From the NCBI GenBank assembly GCA_018500065.2, contig JAHBAO020000106.1:1-5124 (forward strand): DNA of 5,124 bases, read 5' to 3'. Numbering within the stretch: position 1 is the first letter of the stretch; every line of letters starts with the position of its first letter. Under the pieces are notes generated by a model. That model searched no databases. It was given only the letters and a program-made list of their open reading frames with translations, and was not told where the DNA came from. The position numbers and the translations under genes are program-made. The stretch comes from Octadecabacter sp. (lineage in GTDB: Bacteria; Pseudomonadota; Alphaproteobacteria; Rhodobacterales; Rhodobacteraceae). Shown one piece after another: positions 1 to 4,894 of this stretch.

Positions 1-663
1 CGTGTCAGCTATAATATGCTTGCGCCCGCTGCCCTAGAAACGGCCATGAATGCAGTAATGAAGGCCACGGGCGACATCTGGATTTATTACTGCTTTAATA
101 CAGAATTCCTGTTCTTTCCATTTATTGAACACCGCACCATCGGCGAAATGATCGCGTTCAACGTCGAAGAACGTCGCGACACGATCTTGTCTTATGTCGT
201 TGATCTATACACCGGCGACCTTTGGCAAAACACCAACGCCGTTTGCATCGAAGACGCGCATCTGGACAAGACCGGCTATTACGCGTTGGCCCGCAAAGAC
301 CGTTGGAACAACGACCTCGACCGCCAGCTCGATTTCTTCGGCGGTTTGCGCTGGCGGTTTGAAGAACACATCCCCGCCCGACGCCGCCGCATCGACCGCG
401 TCGCGATTTTTCGCAACAAACCAGGCCTTGTGTTCCACCCCGACCACACCTTCAACGATCCCGAATACAATACCTACTCGTGCCCGTGGCATAACAACAT
501 TACTGCCGCGATTTGTTCATTCCGCACGGCCAAAGCCCTCAAGCGCAATCCTGGTTCCACGTTTGAAATCGACACCTTCAAATGGCACAACTCGGCACCA
601 TTTGAATGGCACAGCCAACAGCTGCTTGATTTAGGGCTGATCGAACCTGGGCAATGGTTCTAA
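1..663 (+). CDS. Glycosyltransferase family 2-like protein, C-terminal part (5' end outside window)
   Basis: The frame is open to the left edge (Arg-Val-Ser-Tyr-Asn precede the first ATG at 16), so the gene probably starts upstream and the ATG at 16 is an internal Met. No convincing ribosome binding site precedes it. About 220 residues are visible, without signal peptide or membrane helix. The stretch after the ATG (numbering from that Met), TGDIWIYYCFNTEFLFFPF at 18-36, followed by a VVDLY motif at 61-65, resembles the region around the DADEFL motif of glycosyltransferases of the Glyco_tranf_2_4 type (PF13704), which transfer sugars in surface polysaccharide synthesis. Here the acidic pair is replaced (Phe-Asn-Thr-Glu instead of Asp-Ala-Asp-Glu). 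The C-terminal half is rich in Trp, His and Arg and ends in PGQWF. The stop lies 5 bases from the convergent next gene. The family call is a remembered resemblance; a conserved protein of unknown function remains possible. Confidence 0.6.
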   Translation, partial: RVSYNMLAPAALETAMNAVMKATGDIWIYYCFNTEFLFFPFIEHRTIGEMIAFNVEERRDTILSYVVDLYTGDLWQNTNAVCIEDAHLDKTGYYALARKDRWNNDLDRQLDFFGGLRWRFEEHIPARRRRIDRVAIFRNKPGLVFHPDHTFNDPEYNTYSCPWHNNITAAICSFRTAKALKRNPGSTFEIDTFKWHNSAPFEWHSQQLLDLGLIEPGQWF

Positions 664-668
664 ACCGG

Positions 669-1151
669 TTACGCCACCGCGACCCCCATTTCGCCGCCCT
701 GCGCCGTCCCCACATGGGCAGAGCTATAGGGCCAATCGCCAGCGGCTTTCACCAGCCCGGCGCGTACAGGGGCTGCCTCAACGAACACCCGTCGAAGCGG
801 GGCAACGGCGTCTGAAATTTCAAGGACTTCCTTATCTTGCGACCAAACGCTGGCCCCGCGGCTGGGTAGGTGGCGATAAAACGCAGTGCAAATCAGTTTA
901 ATCGCCCCGCCGGTTCCAAAGTCTGCATCAGGAAACAAGCAGAGCAAGTGCATTTCATTCGGGAGAACCGCAGCCGCATCAATCGTAAACCCCCAGCGCT
1001 GTTGGGCCAGCGCCACACAATCGCGCAACAGGCGCACTTGCCGCACAAGCAAATCATCATCGGAATCTGCCAAGCGAAGCGTAATCGCGACACATGCTGA
1101 ATTAAGAGGCTGACTTGGGGCGGGGCAAAGCTGCGGGGTGTGATGGGTCAT
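669..1151 (-). CDS. REP-associated tyrosine transposase-like protein (RAYT, Y1/IS200-like), probably inactive
   Basis: This gives 160 residues from the ATG at 1151-1149. That start is chosen because GAAGG (1158-1162) sits 6 bases upstream; a GTG at 1172-1170 would add 7 residues but has a poorly placed ribosome site. The order of motifs matches RAYT proteins of E. coli YafM type (about 165 residues): a strand-rich start, VLPNEMHLL at 62-70 matching the HUH segment, PDADFGTGGAIKL at 74-86, APVRAGLV at 127-134 and DWPYSS at 139-144. RAYTs cut and join REP-type hairpin DNA with an HxH metal site and one tyrosine. By remembered alignment the first His is Glu66 (His68 is kept), the catalytic Tyr is Phe123, and the RFWEH segment is lost. 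The reading frame is nevertheless intact. It lies 49 bases downstream of irr on the same strand and may share its transcript. No REP-like palindromes or insertion-sequence ends were seen. It is either a retained DNA-binding derivative or an early pseudogene. Confidence 0.72.
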   Translation of the reverse strand: MTHHTPQLCPAPSQPLNSACVAITLRLADSDDDLLVRQVRLLRDCVALAQQRWGFTIDAAAVLPNEMHLLCLFPDADFGTGGAIKLICTAFYRHLPSRGASVWSQDKEVLEISDAVAPLRRVFVEAAPVRAGLVKAAGDWPYSSAHVGTAQGGEMGVAVA

Positions 1152-1157
1152 GCCCAA

Positions 1158-1162
1158 CCTTC
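1158..1162 (-). promoter_or_regulatory. Ribosome binding site deciding the RAYT-like start
   Basis: GAAGG on the minus strand lies 6 bases before the ATG at 1151-1149. For the alternative GTG at 1172-1170 the only purine run (AAGGG) lies almost next to the start codon, too close to work well. This favours the 160-residue form over the 167-residue form. Confidence 0.5.
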
Positions 1163-1200
1163 GCCCAAACACCCTTAAGAATTTGTAAAACCGAGCGCGA

Positions 1201-1629
1201 TCAGCTGCGGCGCAGCCGGATCACAACATCGACTGACGCGATTTCAGCGCCAGCCGGTGCGTCCGGAACCCGCGCAATTTCCAACTGATCTGCTGGTGCG
1301 TCCGACAAGCGGTTGTCGTCTTCCCAATAGAAATGCGGATGGTCCGTCATGTTTGTGTCAAAGTACGACTTTGATCCATCCACCGTAATTTCCCGCAGCA
1401 ATCCCGCATCACAAAATGCGCGCAGAGTGTTGTAGACGGTCGCAAGCGATACCTTTTCGTTGGTTCCCGCCGCCGCATCAAACAGGCTTTCTGCCGTCAC
1501 GTGGCGGTCTTTGCCGTCCCCCACAAGCAATCCAGCCAAGGCCATGCGTTGGCGTGTGGGGCGCAAACCTGCCCCTGCCAGCCAAATTGCCCCGCGATCT
1601 GTCGCGCTGTGTGGTGTAACGTCCGTCAT
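1201..1629 (-). CDS. irr: Irr, Fur-family iron response transcriptional regulator
   Basis: A 142-residue cytoplasmic DNA-binding protein of the Fur superfamily. The N-terminal winged helix is clear: LRPTRQRMALAGLL (22-35), HVTAESLF (43-50) and the recognition helix VSLATVYNTLRAFCDAGLL (60-78). The C-terminal dimerisation half carries SKSYFDTNMTDHPHFYWEDD (86-105), whose His97 and His99 match the histidine-rich site of Irr that binds metal or heme. There is no CxxC zinc pair, as expected for Irr rather than Fur, Zur or PerR. The N-terminal heme motif (GCPWHD type) of Bradyrhizobium Irr is absent. In alphaproteobacteria Irr is active when iron is low, binds iron control elements and is inhibited or degraded by heme. 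The ATG at 1629-1627 has AGGA (1637-1640) 7 bases upstream. The gene is divergent from fabA and upstream of the RAYT-like gene. The family call is firm; the target genes are not visible here. Confidence 0.93.
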   Translation of the reverse strand: MTDVTPHSATDRGAIWLAGAGLRPTRQRMALAGLLVGDGKDRHVTAESLFDAAAGTNEKVSLATVYNTLRAFCDAGLLREITVDGSKSYFDTNMTDHPHFYWEDDNRLSDAPADQLEIARVPDAPAGAEIASVDVVIRLRRS

Positions 1630-1655
1630 GTGTTCGTCCTGCGTCTTGGTTCCCT

Positions 1656-1685
1656 ATAATAAGGGGGAAATCGGCAAGCATTCAA
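1656..1685 (-). promoter_or_regulatory. Candidate irr promoter
   Basis: On the minus strand TTGAAT (plus 1680-1685) and TATTAT (plus 1656-1661) are 18 bases apart, matching sigma-70 hexamers at 4 and 5 of 6 positions. Transcription would start near 1649, leaving a leader of about 20 bases before the irr ATG. A short inverted repeat, GCATT (1678-1682) and AATGC (1691-1695) with an 8-base spacer, overlaps the -35 and could be an operator, possibly for self-control by Irr. No clear iron control element was recognised. Confidence 0.42.
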
Positions 1686-1709
1686 TCTTTAATGCGAATA
1701 GGTCGCAGA

Positions 1710-1732
1710 CCAAACCTGCGCGTGGCCAAACC
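1710..1732 (+). repeat. Direct repeat CCAAACC upstream of the fabA promoter
   Basis: Two perfect copies of CCAAACC (1710-1716 and 1726-1732) are 16 bases apart start to start, about one and a half helical turns. The second ends just before the proposed fabA -35 at 1734. A 5-base inverted repeat, CGCAG (1704-1708) and CTGCG (1716-1720), overlaps the first copy. The position fits an activator or repressor site, but no known operator was recognised. Confidence 0.35.
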
Positions 1733-1733
1733 C

Positions 1734-1763
1734 TTGCCCTTAATCGACACAGGGTGCTAGGAC
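1734..1763 (+). promoter_or_regulatory. Candidate fabA promoter (alphaproteobacterial sigma-70 type)
   Basis: TTGCCCT (1734-1740) and GCTAGGAC (1756-1763) resemble the Caulobacter housekeeping consensus TTGACGS / GCTANAWC. The -10 element matches 7 of 8 positions; the spacer is 15, one over the usual range. Transcription would start near 1769-1771, which places the ATG at 1765 outside the message and supports the FabA start at 1801. An exact TATAAT at 1655-1660 on this strand is an alternative -10, but it has no recognisable -35. Confidence 0.45.
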
Positions 1764-1800
1764 GATGATCAAGAATAACTCTACAGGGAAGACAGCCACC

Positions 1801-2310
1801 ATGAGCGAATATCCATCAAGTTTCGAGCGCGAAGACCTTCTGAAATGCGCGCGTGGCGAACTGTTTGGCGCGGGCAATGCCCAGCTTCCTGAACCACCGA
1901 TGCTGATGATGGACCGTATCACCGATATCTCTGGTGATGGCGGCGCGCATGGCAAAGGCCACGTGCTGGCGGAATTCGACATCAAACCAGACCTGTGGTT
2001 CTTTGACTGCCACTTCCCGGGCAACCCAATCATGCCCGGCTGCCTTGGCCTTGATGGTCTGTGGCAGCTGACGGGCTTCAACCTTGGCTGGCGCGGCTGG
2101 ACGGGTCGCGGCTATGCGCTTGGCGTGGGCGAAATCAAACTCAAAGCAATGGTGCGCCCTAACGCCAAGCTGCTGACCTATAAAATCGACTTCACCAAAG
2201 CCATTCAAACCCGCCGCCTGACGATGGGCGTCGCCGACGGCATCGTCGAAGTTGACGGCGAGTTGGCCTATGAAGTGAAGGACATGAAGGTGGCGCTGAG
2301 CGAGAGTTGA
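1801..2310 (+). CDS. fabA: FabA, 3-hydroxydecanoyl-ACP dehydratase/isomerase
   Basis: A 169-residue cytoplasmic enzyme (E. coli FabA has 172) of type II fatty acid synthesis. It dehydrates 3-hydroxydecanoyl-ACP and isomerises trans-2- to cis-3-decenoyl-ACP, the branch point to unsaturated fatty acids. The single hotdog domain shows PPMLMMDRI (32-40), the central segment FFDCHFPGNPIMPGCLGLDG with catalytic His71 and Asp85, GRGYALGVGEIKL (102-114) and the ending YEVKDMKVAL. The cis-isomerising FabA type, not FabZ, is shown by GCLGLDGLWQLTGF and the length. The start at 1801 is preferred over an in-frame ATG at 1765 because family members begin near MSEYPSSF and the candidate promoter overlaps 1765. 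AGGGA lies about 11 bases upstream, slightly far. It is divergent from irr, with the small membrane gene 40 bases downstream and fabB beyond it. Confidence 0.96.
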   Translation: MSEYPSSFEREDLLKCARGELFGAGNAQLPEPPMLMMDRITDISGDGGAHGKGHVLAEFDIKPDLWFFDCHFPGNPIMPGCLGLDGLWQLTGFNLGWRGWTGRGYALGVGEIKLKAMVRPNAKLLTYKIDFTKAIQTRRLTMGVADGIVEVDGELAYEVKDMKVALSES

Positions 2311-2339
2311 GGGCAGTAGCGATCAAGTCAGAACGGTTC

Positions 2340-2344
2340 GGAGG
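2340..2344 (+). promoter_or_regulatory. Strong ribosome binding site of the small membrane gene
   Basis: GGAGG lies 6 bases before the ATG at 2351. It is the best Shine-Dalgarno match in the window and a main reason to accept the short gene behind it as real. Confidence 0.65.
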
Positions 2345-2350
2345 CTAATC

Positions 2351-2554
2351 ATGATCGAAGTGATCAGCGCACTTGGAGTGTTGGCTGTATTAGCGTTTAG
2401 CATCTGGTTCGCCTGGGTAATCGTGGTCACGATCCCTATGGATATGGCGAGAGCTAGAAATCGAGACCCTGCGGCGTGGGTCTTGGTTTCCATTTTTGGC
2501 AGTCCATTCCTCGCGATAATTATCCTTTGGTTTGTGGGCCCGTCCCAGCCCTGA
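2351..2554 (+). CDS. Small two-helix inner membrane protein of unknown function
   Basis: 67 residues, not recognised as a named family. It has two hydrophobic segments, about residues 4-29 (VISALGVLAVLAFSIWFAWV and following) and 42-62 (AWVLVSIFGSPFLAIIILWF and following). They are joined by a short basic loop (DMARARNRD, 31-39) that by the positive-inside rule should face the cytoplasm, giving an N-out/C-out hairpin. There is no signal peptidase site. An ideal GGAGG precedes the ATG. It follows fabA by 40 bases on the same strand and could be read from the fabA promoter. Codon use differs from the fab genes: two AGA arginines and an ATA isoleucine occur in this short gene, and the base composition looks more AT-rich by eye, hinting at later arrival. 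A 9-base direct repeat brackets it. A role linked to membrane lipid synthesis would only be a guess from position. Confidence 0.7.
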   Translation: MIEVISALGVLAVLAFSIWFAWVIVVTIPMDMARARNRDPAAWVLVSIFGSPFLAIIILWFVGPSQP

Positions 2555-2670
2555 CATCAACAAAGCGAGCACTGCATTTCGCTCTTGAATAAACGCTCCA
2601 TTTCCAAAACCGATTGCCTCACTCAATCCGGACTCTGCCTCGCAAGACATTAGCGATCATCCTGCCACCG

Positions 2671-2799
2671 CTACATCCCCTGCACCCGCATCGGCACAAT
2701 CCCCAACAAAACCAGAACGCCAAACGTCAACGGATAACTCAACTTCCAGTGTTTATGGTGATACGCCCAAGGCGCTGACGTGGTAAATTTGCGACCTAT
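2671..2799 (-). pseudogene. Possible 3' relic of a membrane protein gene (no start codon)
   Basis: On the minus strand 42 codons run from just after a TGA (2802-2800) to a TAG (2673-2671). The product includes APWAYHHKHWKLSYPLTFG, then VLVLLGIVPMRVQGM. It reads like the natural end of a protein: an aromatic/His-rich loop, a hydrophobic helix and a short basic tail, with a G/C-leaning third codon position. There is no ATG or GTG before the helix; the first possible starts are two TTG codons inside it. It therefore looks like the tail of a gene whose front was lost, or a chance frame. No family was recognised. If real, the lost gene converged on fabA. Confidence 0.3.
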
Positions 2800-2804
2800 T
2801 CACT

Positions 2805-2832
2805 CCCACTTGCCCCTCTCTCCCCTCTCCCC
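2805..2832 (-). other. G-quadruplex motif upstream of fabB
   Basis: The plus strand has four C-runs: CCC 2805-2807, CCCC 2813-2816, CCCC 2822-2825 and CCCC 2829-2832, separated by 5, 5 and 3 bases. The minus strand therefore fits the standard motif of four runs of at least three G with loops of 1 to 7. It is 33 to 61 bases before the fabB ATG, on the template strand. Positions 2813-2833 are an unbroken run of 21 pyrimidines, with a perfect mirror repeat at 2821-2833. The motif match is direct; a function is not shown. Confidence 0.55.
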
Positions 2833-2865
2833 TACACCTAAGAAAACACCATTGAGGGAGCAGCC

Positions 2866-4095
2866 ATGCGTCGGGTCGTCATTACAGGGTTGGGCATCGT
2901 CTCACCTATCGGGAACAATGCAGCTGAGGTTGATGCGAACCTGCGCGCCGGTAAATCCGGCATCGTCGCGTCTGAGGAAATGAAGGAACACGGGTTCCGC
3001 TCTCAGGTCGCTGGTACGCTCAAGATCGACATCACTGAACACGTCGACAAACGCACATTGCGTTTCATGGGGCCAGGTGCCGCCTATGCGCATATCGCGA
3101 TGGGGCAAGCGATTGAAGACGCAGGGCTGTCTGAGGACGATGTTGTAAACCCGATGACGGGTTTGATCGCAGGCTCCGGCGGGCCCAGCACCTCGGCGAT
3201 GTATGCCGCGCATAAGGTTGTTGAAACCACAGGCGCGACAAAGCGTATCGGGCCTTTTGCCGTTCCGAAAACCATGTCGTCCACCGTCTCTGCCAACCTC
3301 GCCACGGCGTATAAAATCAAAGGCATGAATTTTTCGATCACGTCCGCATGCTCAACGTCCCTGCACTGCATCGGCATGGCCGCGCAGCAGATCGCGCTTG
3401 GGACGCAAGACATCATGTTCGGCGGCGGCGGCGAAGAACTGGACTGGACCCTGTCCTGCCTGTTCGACGCAATGGGCGCGATGAGCAGCAAGTACAACGA
3501 CACCCCTGAAAAAGCCTCTCGCGCGTTTGATGCCAACCGCGACGGCTTTGTCATTGCGGGCGGCGGCGCGATGGTCGTACTGGAATCCCTTGATGGTGCA
3601 CTTGCGCGCGGTGCGAAAATCTACGCCGAGGTCACAGGCTTCTCGGCGACGTCTGATGGTGCCGATATGGTTGCCCCATCCGGTGAAGGCGGCGAACGCG
3701 CCATGCGCGGTGCGCTGAAGACCCTGCCCGAAGGCCGCAAAGTCAGCTACATCAACGCCCACGGCACCTCAACGCCTGTCGGTGATGTCGGCGAAGTGGA
3801 AGCCGTGCGTCGTGTGTTCGGCCAAGGCACCACACCGCCGATCAGCTCAACCAAATCCATGACAGGCCACTCCCAAGGGGCCACCGGCGCACAGGAAGCC
3901 GTCTATTGCTTGCTTGCATTGCAAGGCGATTACATCATCCCGTCCATCAACGTTGAAATGCTGGATCCAGCACTCGACGCTAGCGAAATTGCGACTGAAT
4001 TCAAAGCCAACGCCGGCCTCGACACGGTCATGACCAATTCCTTCGGCTTCGGGGGCACGAACGGCTCTATGTTGCTGTCAAAGTACAAAGGGTAA
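2866..4095 (+). CDS. fabB: FabB, beta-ketoacyl-ACP synthase I
   Basis: 409 residues (E. coli FabB has 406), a cytoplasmic thiolase-fold condensing enzyme that joins malonyl-ACP to acyl-ACP with release of CO2. The KAS I form is needed to elongate the cis-3-decenoyl-ACP made by FabA. It starts with RRVVITGLGIVSPIG (2-16). The nucleophile is Cys162 in SITSACSTSLHCIG. The decarboxylation histidines are His299 (NAHGTSTPVGD) and His335 (TGHSQGATGAQEA), with Lys330 in SSTKSMTGHS and the glycine-rich end NSFGFGGTNGS (391-401). FabB rather than FabF is indicated by the length, the STKSMTGHSQGA form and the pairing with fabA. GAGGGAG (2854-2860) precedes the ATG. fabI follows after 3 bases, so the two are almost certainly co-transcribed and perhaps translationally coupled. 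All catalytic residues are present. Confidence 0.96.
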   Translation: MRRVVITGLGIVSPIGNNAAEVDANLRAGKSGIVASEEMKEHGFRSQVAGTLKIDITEHVDKRTLRFMGPGAAYAHIAMGQAIEDAGLSEDDVVNPMTGLIAGSGGPSTSAMYAAHKVVETTGATKRIGPFAVPKTMSSTVSANLATAYKIKGMNFSITSACSTSLHCIGMAAQQIALGTQDIMFGGGGEELDWTLSCLFDAMGAMSSKYNDTPEKASRAFDANRDGFVIAGGGAMVVLESLDGALARGAKIYAEVTGFSATSDGADMVAPSGEGGERAMRGALKTLPEGRKVSYINAHGTSTPVGDVGEVEAVRRVFGQGTTPPISSTKSMTGHSQGATGAQEAVYCLLALQGDYIIPSINVEMLDPALDASEIATEFKANAGLDTVMTNSFGFGGTNGSMLLSKYKG

Positions 4096-4098
4096 GCC

Positions 4099-4890
4099 AT
4101 GACCATTGATATGAACGGCAAACGCGGCCTGATTATGGGGGTCGCCAACAACCGCTCCATCGCTTGGGGCATTGCAGAAGCGATGCACAAGGCGGGCGCG
4201 GAACTGGCGTTTTCTTATCAAGGCGAAGGGCTGTTGAAACGTGTTGGTCCCTTGGCCGAAAGCGTTGGGTCTGACACTTTGGTTGAGGCCGATGTCATGG
4301 ACGATGCGTCGCTCGACACCTGTTTTCAGACCTTGAAAGACAAATGGGGCAAGATCGACTTTGTCGTGCACGCCATCGCCTATTCCGACAAAAACGAGCT
4401 GACGGGCCGCGTGTCTGACACCACCCGTGCCAATTTCACCAACTCAATGGCCATCAGCTGCTACAGCTTCATCGACATCGCCAAACGCGCGGCGGAAATC
4501 ATGCCAGACGGCGGCACCTTGCTGACCCTGACCTATGAAGGTAGTCAGCGGATCACCCCGAACTACAACGTCATGGGCGTCGCCAAAGCTGCGCTGGAAT
4601 CCGCGACCCGTTATCTGGCCGCTGACCTTGGTCCACAGCAAATTCGCGTTAACGCGATTTCCCCCGGCCCGATGAAAACACTCGCAGGGGCGGCGATCGC
4701 TGGCGCACGCCGCACGTTTAAATATGCCGAAGAAAATGCACCCATGCGCCACAACGCGACGCTGGAAGCCGTGGGTGGCACGGCTGTTTATCTGGCGTCT
4801 GATGTCGGCGCGTGTACGACAGGTGAAATCATCCACGTCGACAGCGGCTTGCACGTCATGATGATGCCGGCCTTGGAAAATCTCGGTTAA
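4099..4890 (+). CDS. fabI: FabI, enoyl-ACP reductase (NADH)
   Basis: 263 residues (E. coli FabI has 262), a short-chain dehydrogenase-fold enzyme that reduces trans-2-enoyl-ACP in the last step of each elongation cycle. The nucleotide site is GVANNRSIAWGIAEA (14-28), and Gln41 in SYQGEG fits the NADH-type pocket. The active site has Tyr146, Tyr156 and Lys163 in PNYNVMGVAK, the FabI spacing of Tyr-x6-Lys. The end VDSGLHVMMM is typical. By remembered alignment, Ala94 stands where E. coli has Gly93 and Ala203 where it has Phe203, both positions known from triclosan-resistant mutants, while Met159 is kept. AAGGG at the end of fabB serves as ribosome site 7 bases before the ATG. The gene lies 3 bases after fabB and 4 bases before the protease gene, in an apparent fabB-fabI-protease operon. 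Confidence 0.95.
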   Translation: MTIDMNGKRGLIMGVANNRSIAWGIAEAMHKAGAELAFSYQGEGLLKRVGPLAESVGSDTLVEADVMDDASLDTCFQTLKDKWGKIDFVVHAIAYSDKNELTGRVSDTTRANFTNSMAISCYSFIDIAKRAAEIMPDGGTLLTLTYEGSQRITPNYNVMGVAKAALESATRYLAADLGPQQIRVNAISPGPMKTLAGAAIAGARRTFKYAEENAPMRHNATLEAVGGTAVYLASDVGACTTGEIIHVDSGLHVMMMPALENLG

Positions 4891-4894
4891 TTCT

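Larger units (their letters stand above)
2317..2659. repeat. 9-base direct repeat TAGCGATCA flanking the small membrane gene
   Basis: TAGCGATCA occurs at 2317-2325, just after fabA, and again at 2651-2659, bracketing 325 bases that contain the small membrane gene. It could be a target-site duplication or a recombination scar. One 9-base repeat in a region of this size can also arise by chance, and no terminal inverted repeats were seen. Confidence 0.35.
2555..2865. other. Intergenic stretch between the small membrane gene and fabB
   Basis: 311 bases without a convincing complete gene. From 2555 to about 2670 there is only a weak hairpin (AGCGA 2564-2568, TCGCT 2579-2583) with no T-run, so no terminator is called. 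From 2671 to 2799 the minus strand holds a startless frame resembling the end of a membrane protein gene. From 2805 to 2832 there is a C-rich tract with G-quadruplex potential on the other strand. The fabB ribosome site GAGGGAG (2854-2860) closes the region. A weak fabB promoter could be TTGCCC (2810-2815) with TACACC (2833-2838), spacer 17, but the match is poor. Confidence 0.6.

Noticed and set aside
205..492. Minus-strand frame opposite the glycosyltransferase-like gene, and the +2 frame at 194-634
   Set aside because: Both are composition-driven shadows (Ala/Val- or Ser/Thr/Pro-rich) of the coherent plus-strand frame and have no ribosome sites of note.
1204..1216. Odd palindrome GCTGCG-G-CGCAGC at the irr 3' end as a terminator
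   Set aside because: It lies inside the coding end, its loop is too tight for the full stem, and the nearest T-run on the minus strand is well past the stem.
1765..1800. Upstream in-frame ATG extending FabA by 12 residues
   Set aside because: The extension does not match FabA proteins as remembered, the candidate promoter -10 ends at 1763 so this ATG would precede the transcript start, and it lacks a good ribosome site.
2564..2583. AGCGA/TCGCT hairpin after the small membrane gene as a terminator
   Set aside because: Only 5 base pairs, a 10-base loop and no following T-run.
2390..2650. 86-codon minus-strand frame opposite the small membrane gene
   Set aside because: Its product is a charged, low-coherence sequence lying opposite a frame with a strong ribosome site and a sensible membrane protein; it is a shadow.
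3419..3434. GGC triplet run in fabB as a G-quadruplex or repeat
   Set aside because: The G-runs are only two bases long and encode the conserved FGGGGEE segment, so codon use explains them.
2902..3762. Long minus-strand frames opposite fabB
   Set aside because: They lie wholly within a gene with all FabB catalytic motifs and have no recognisable domains.
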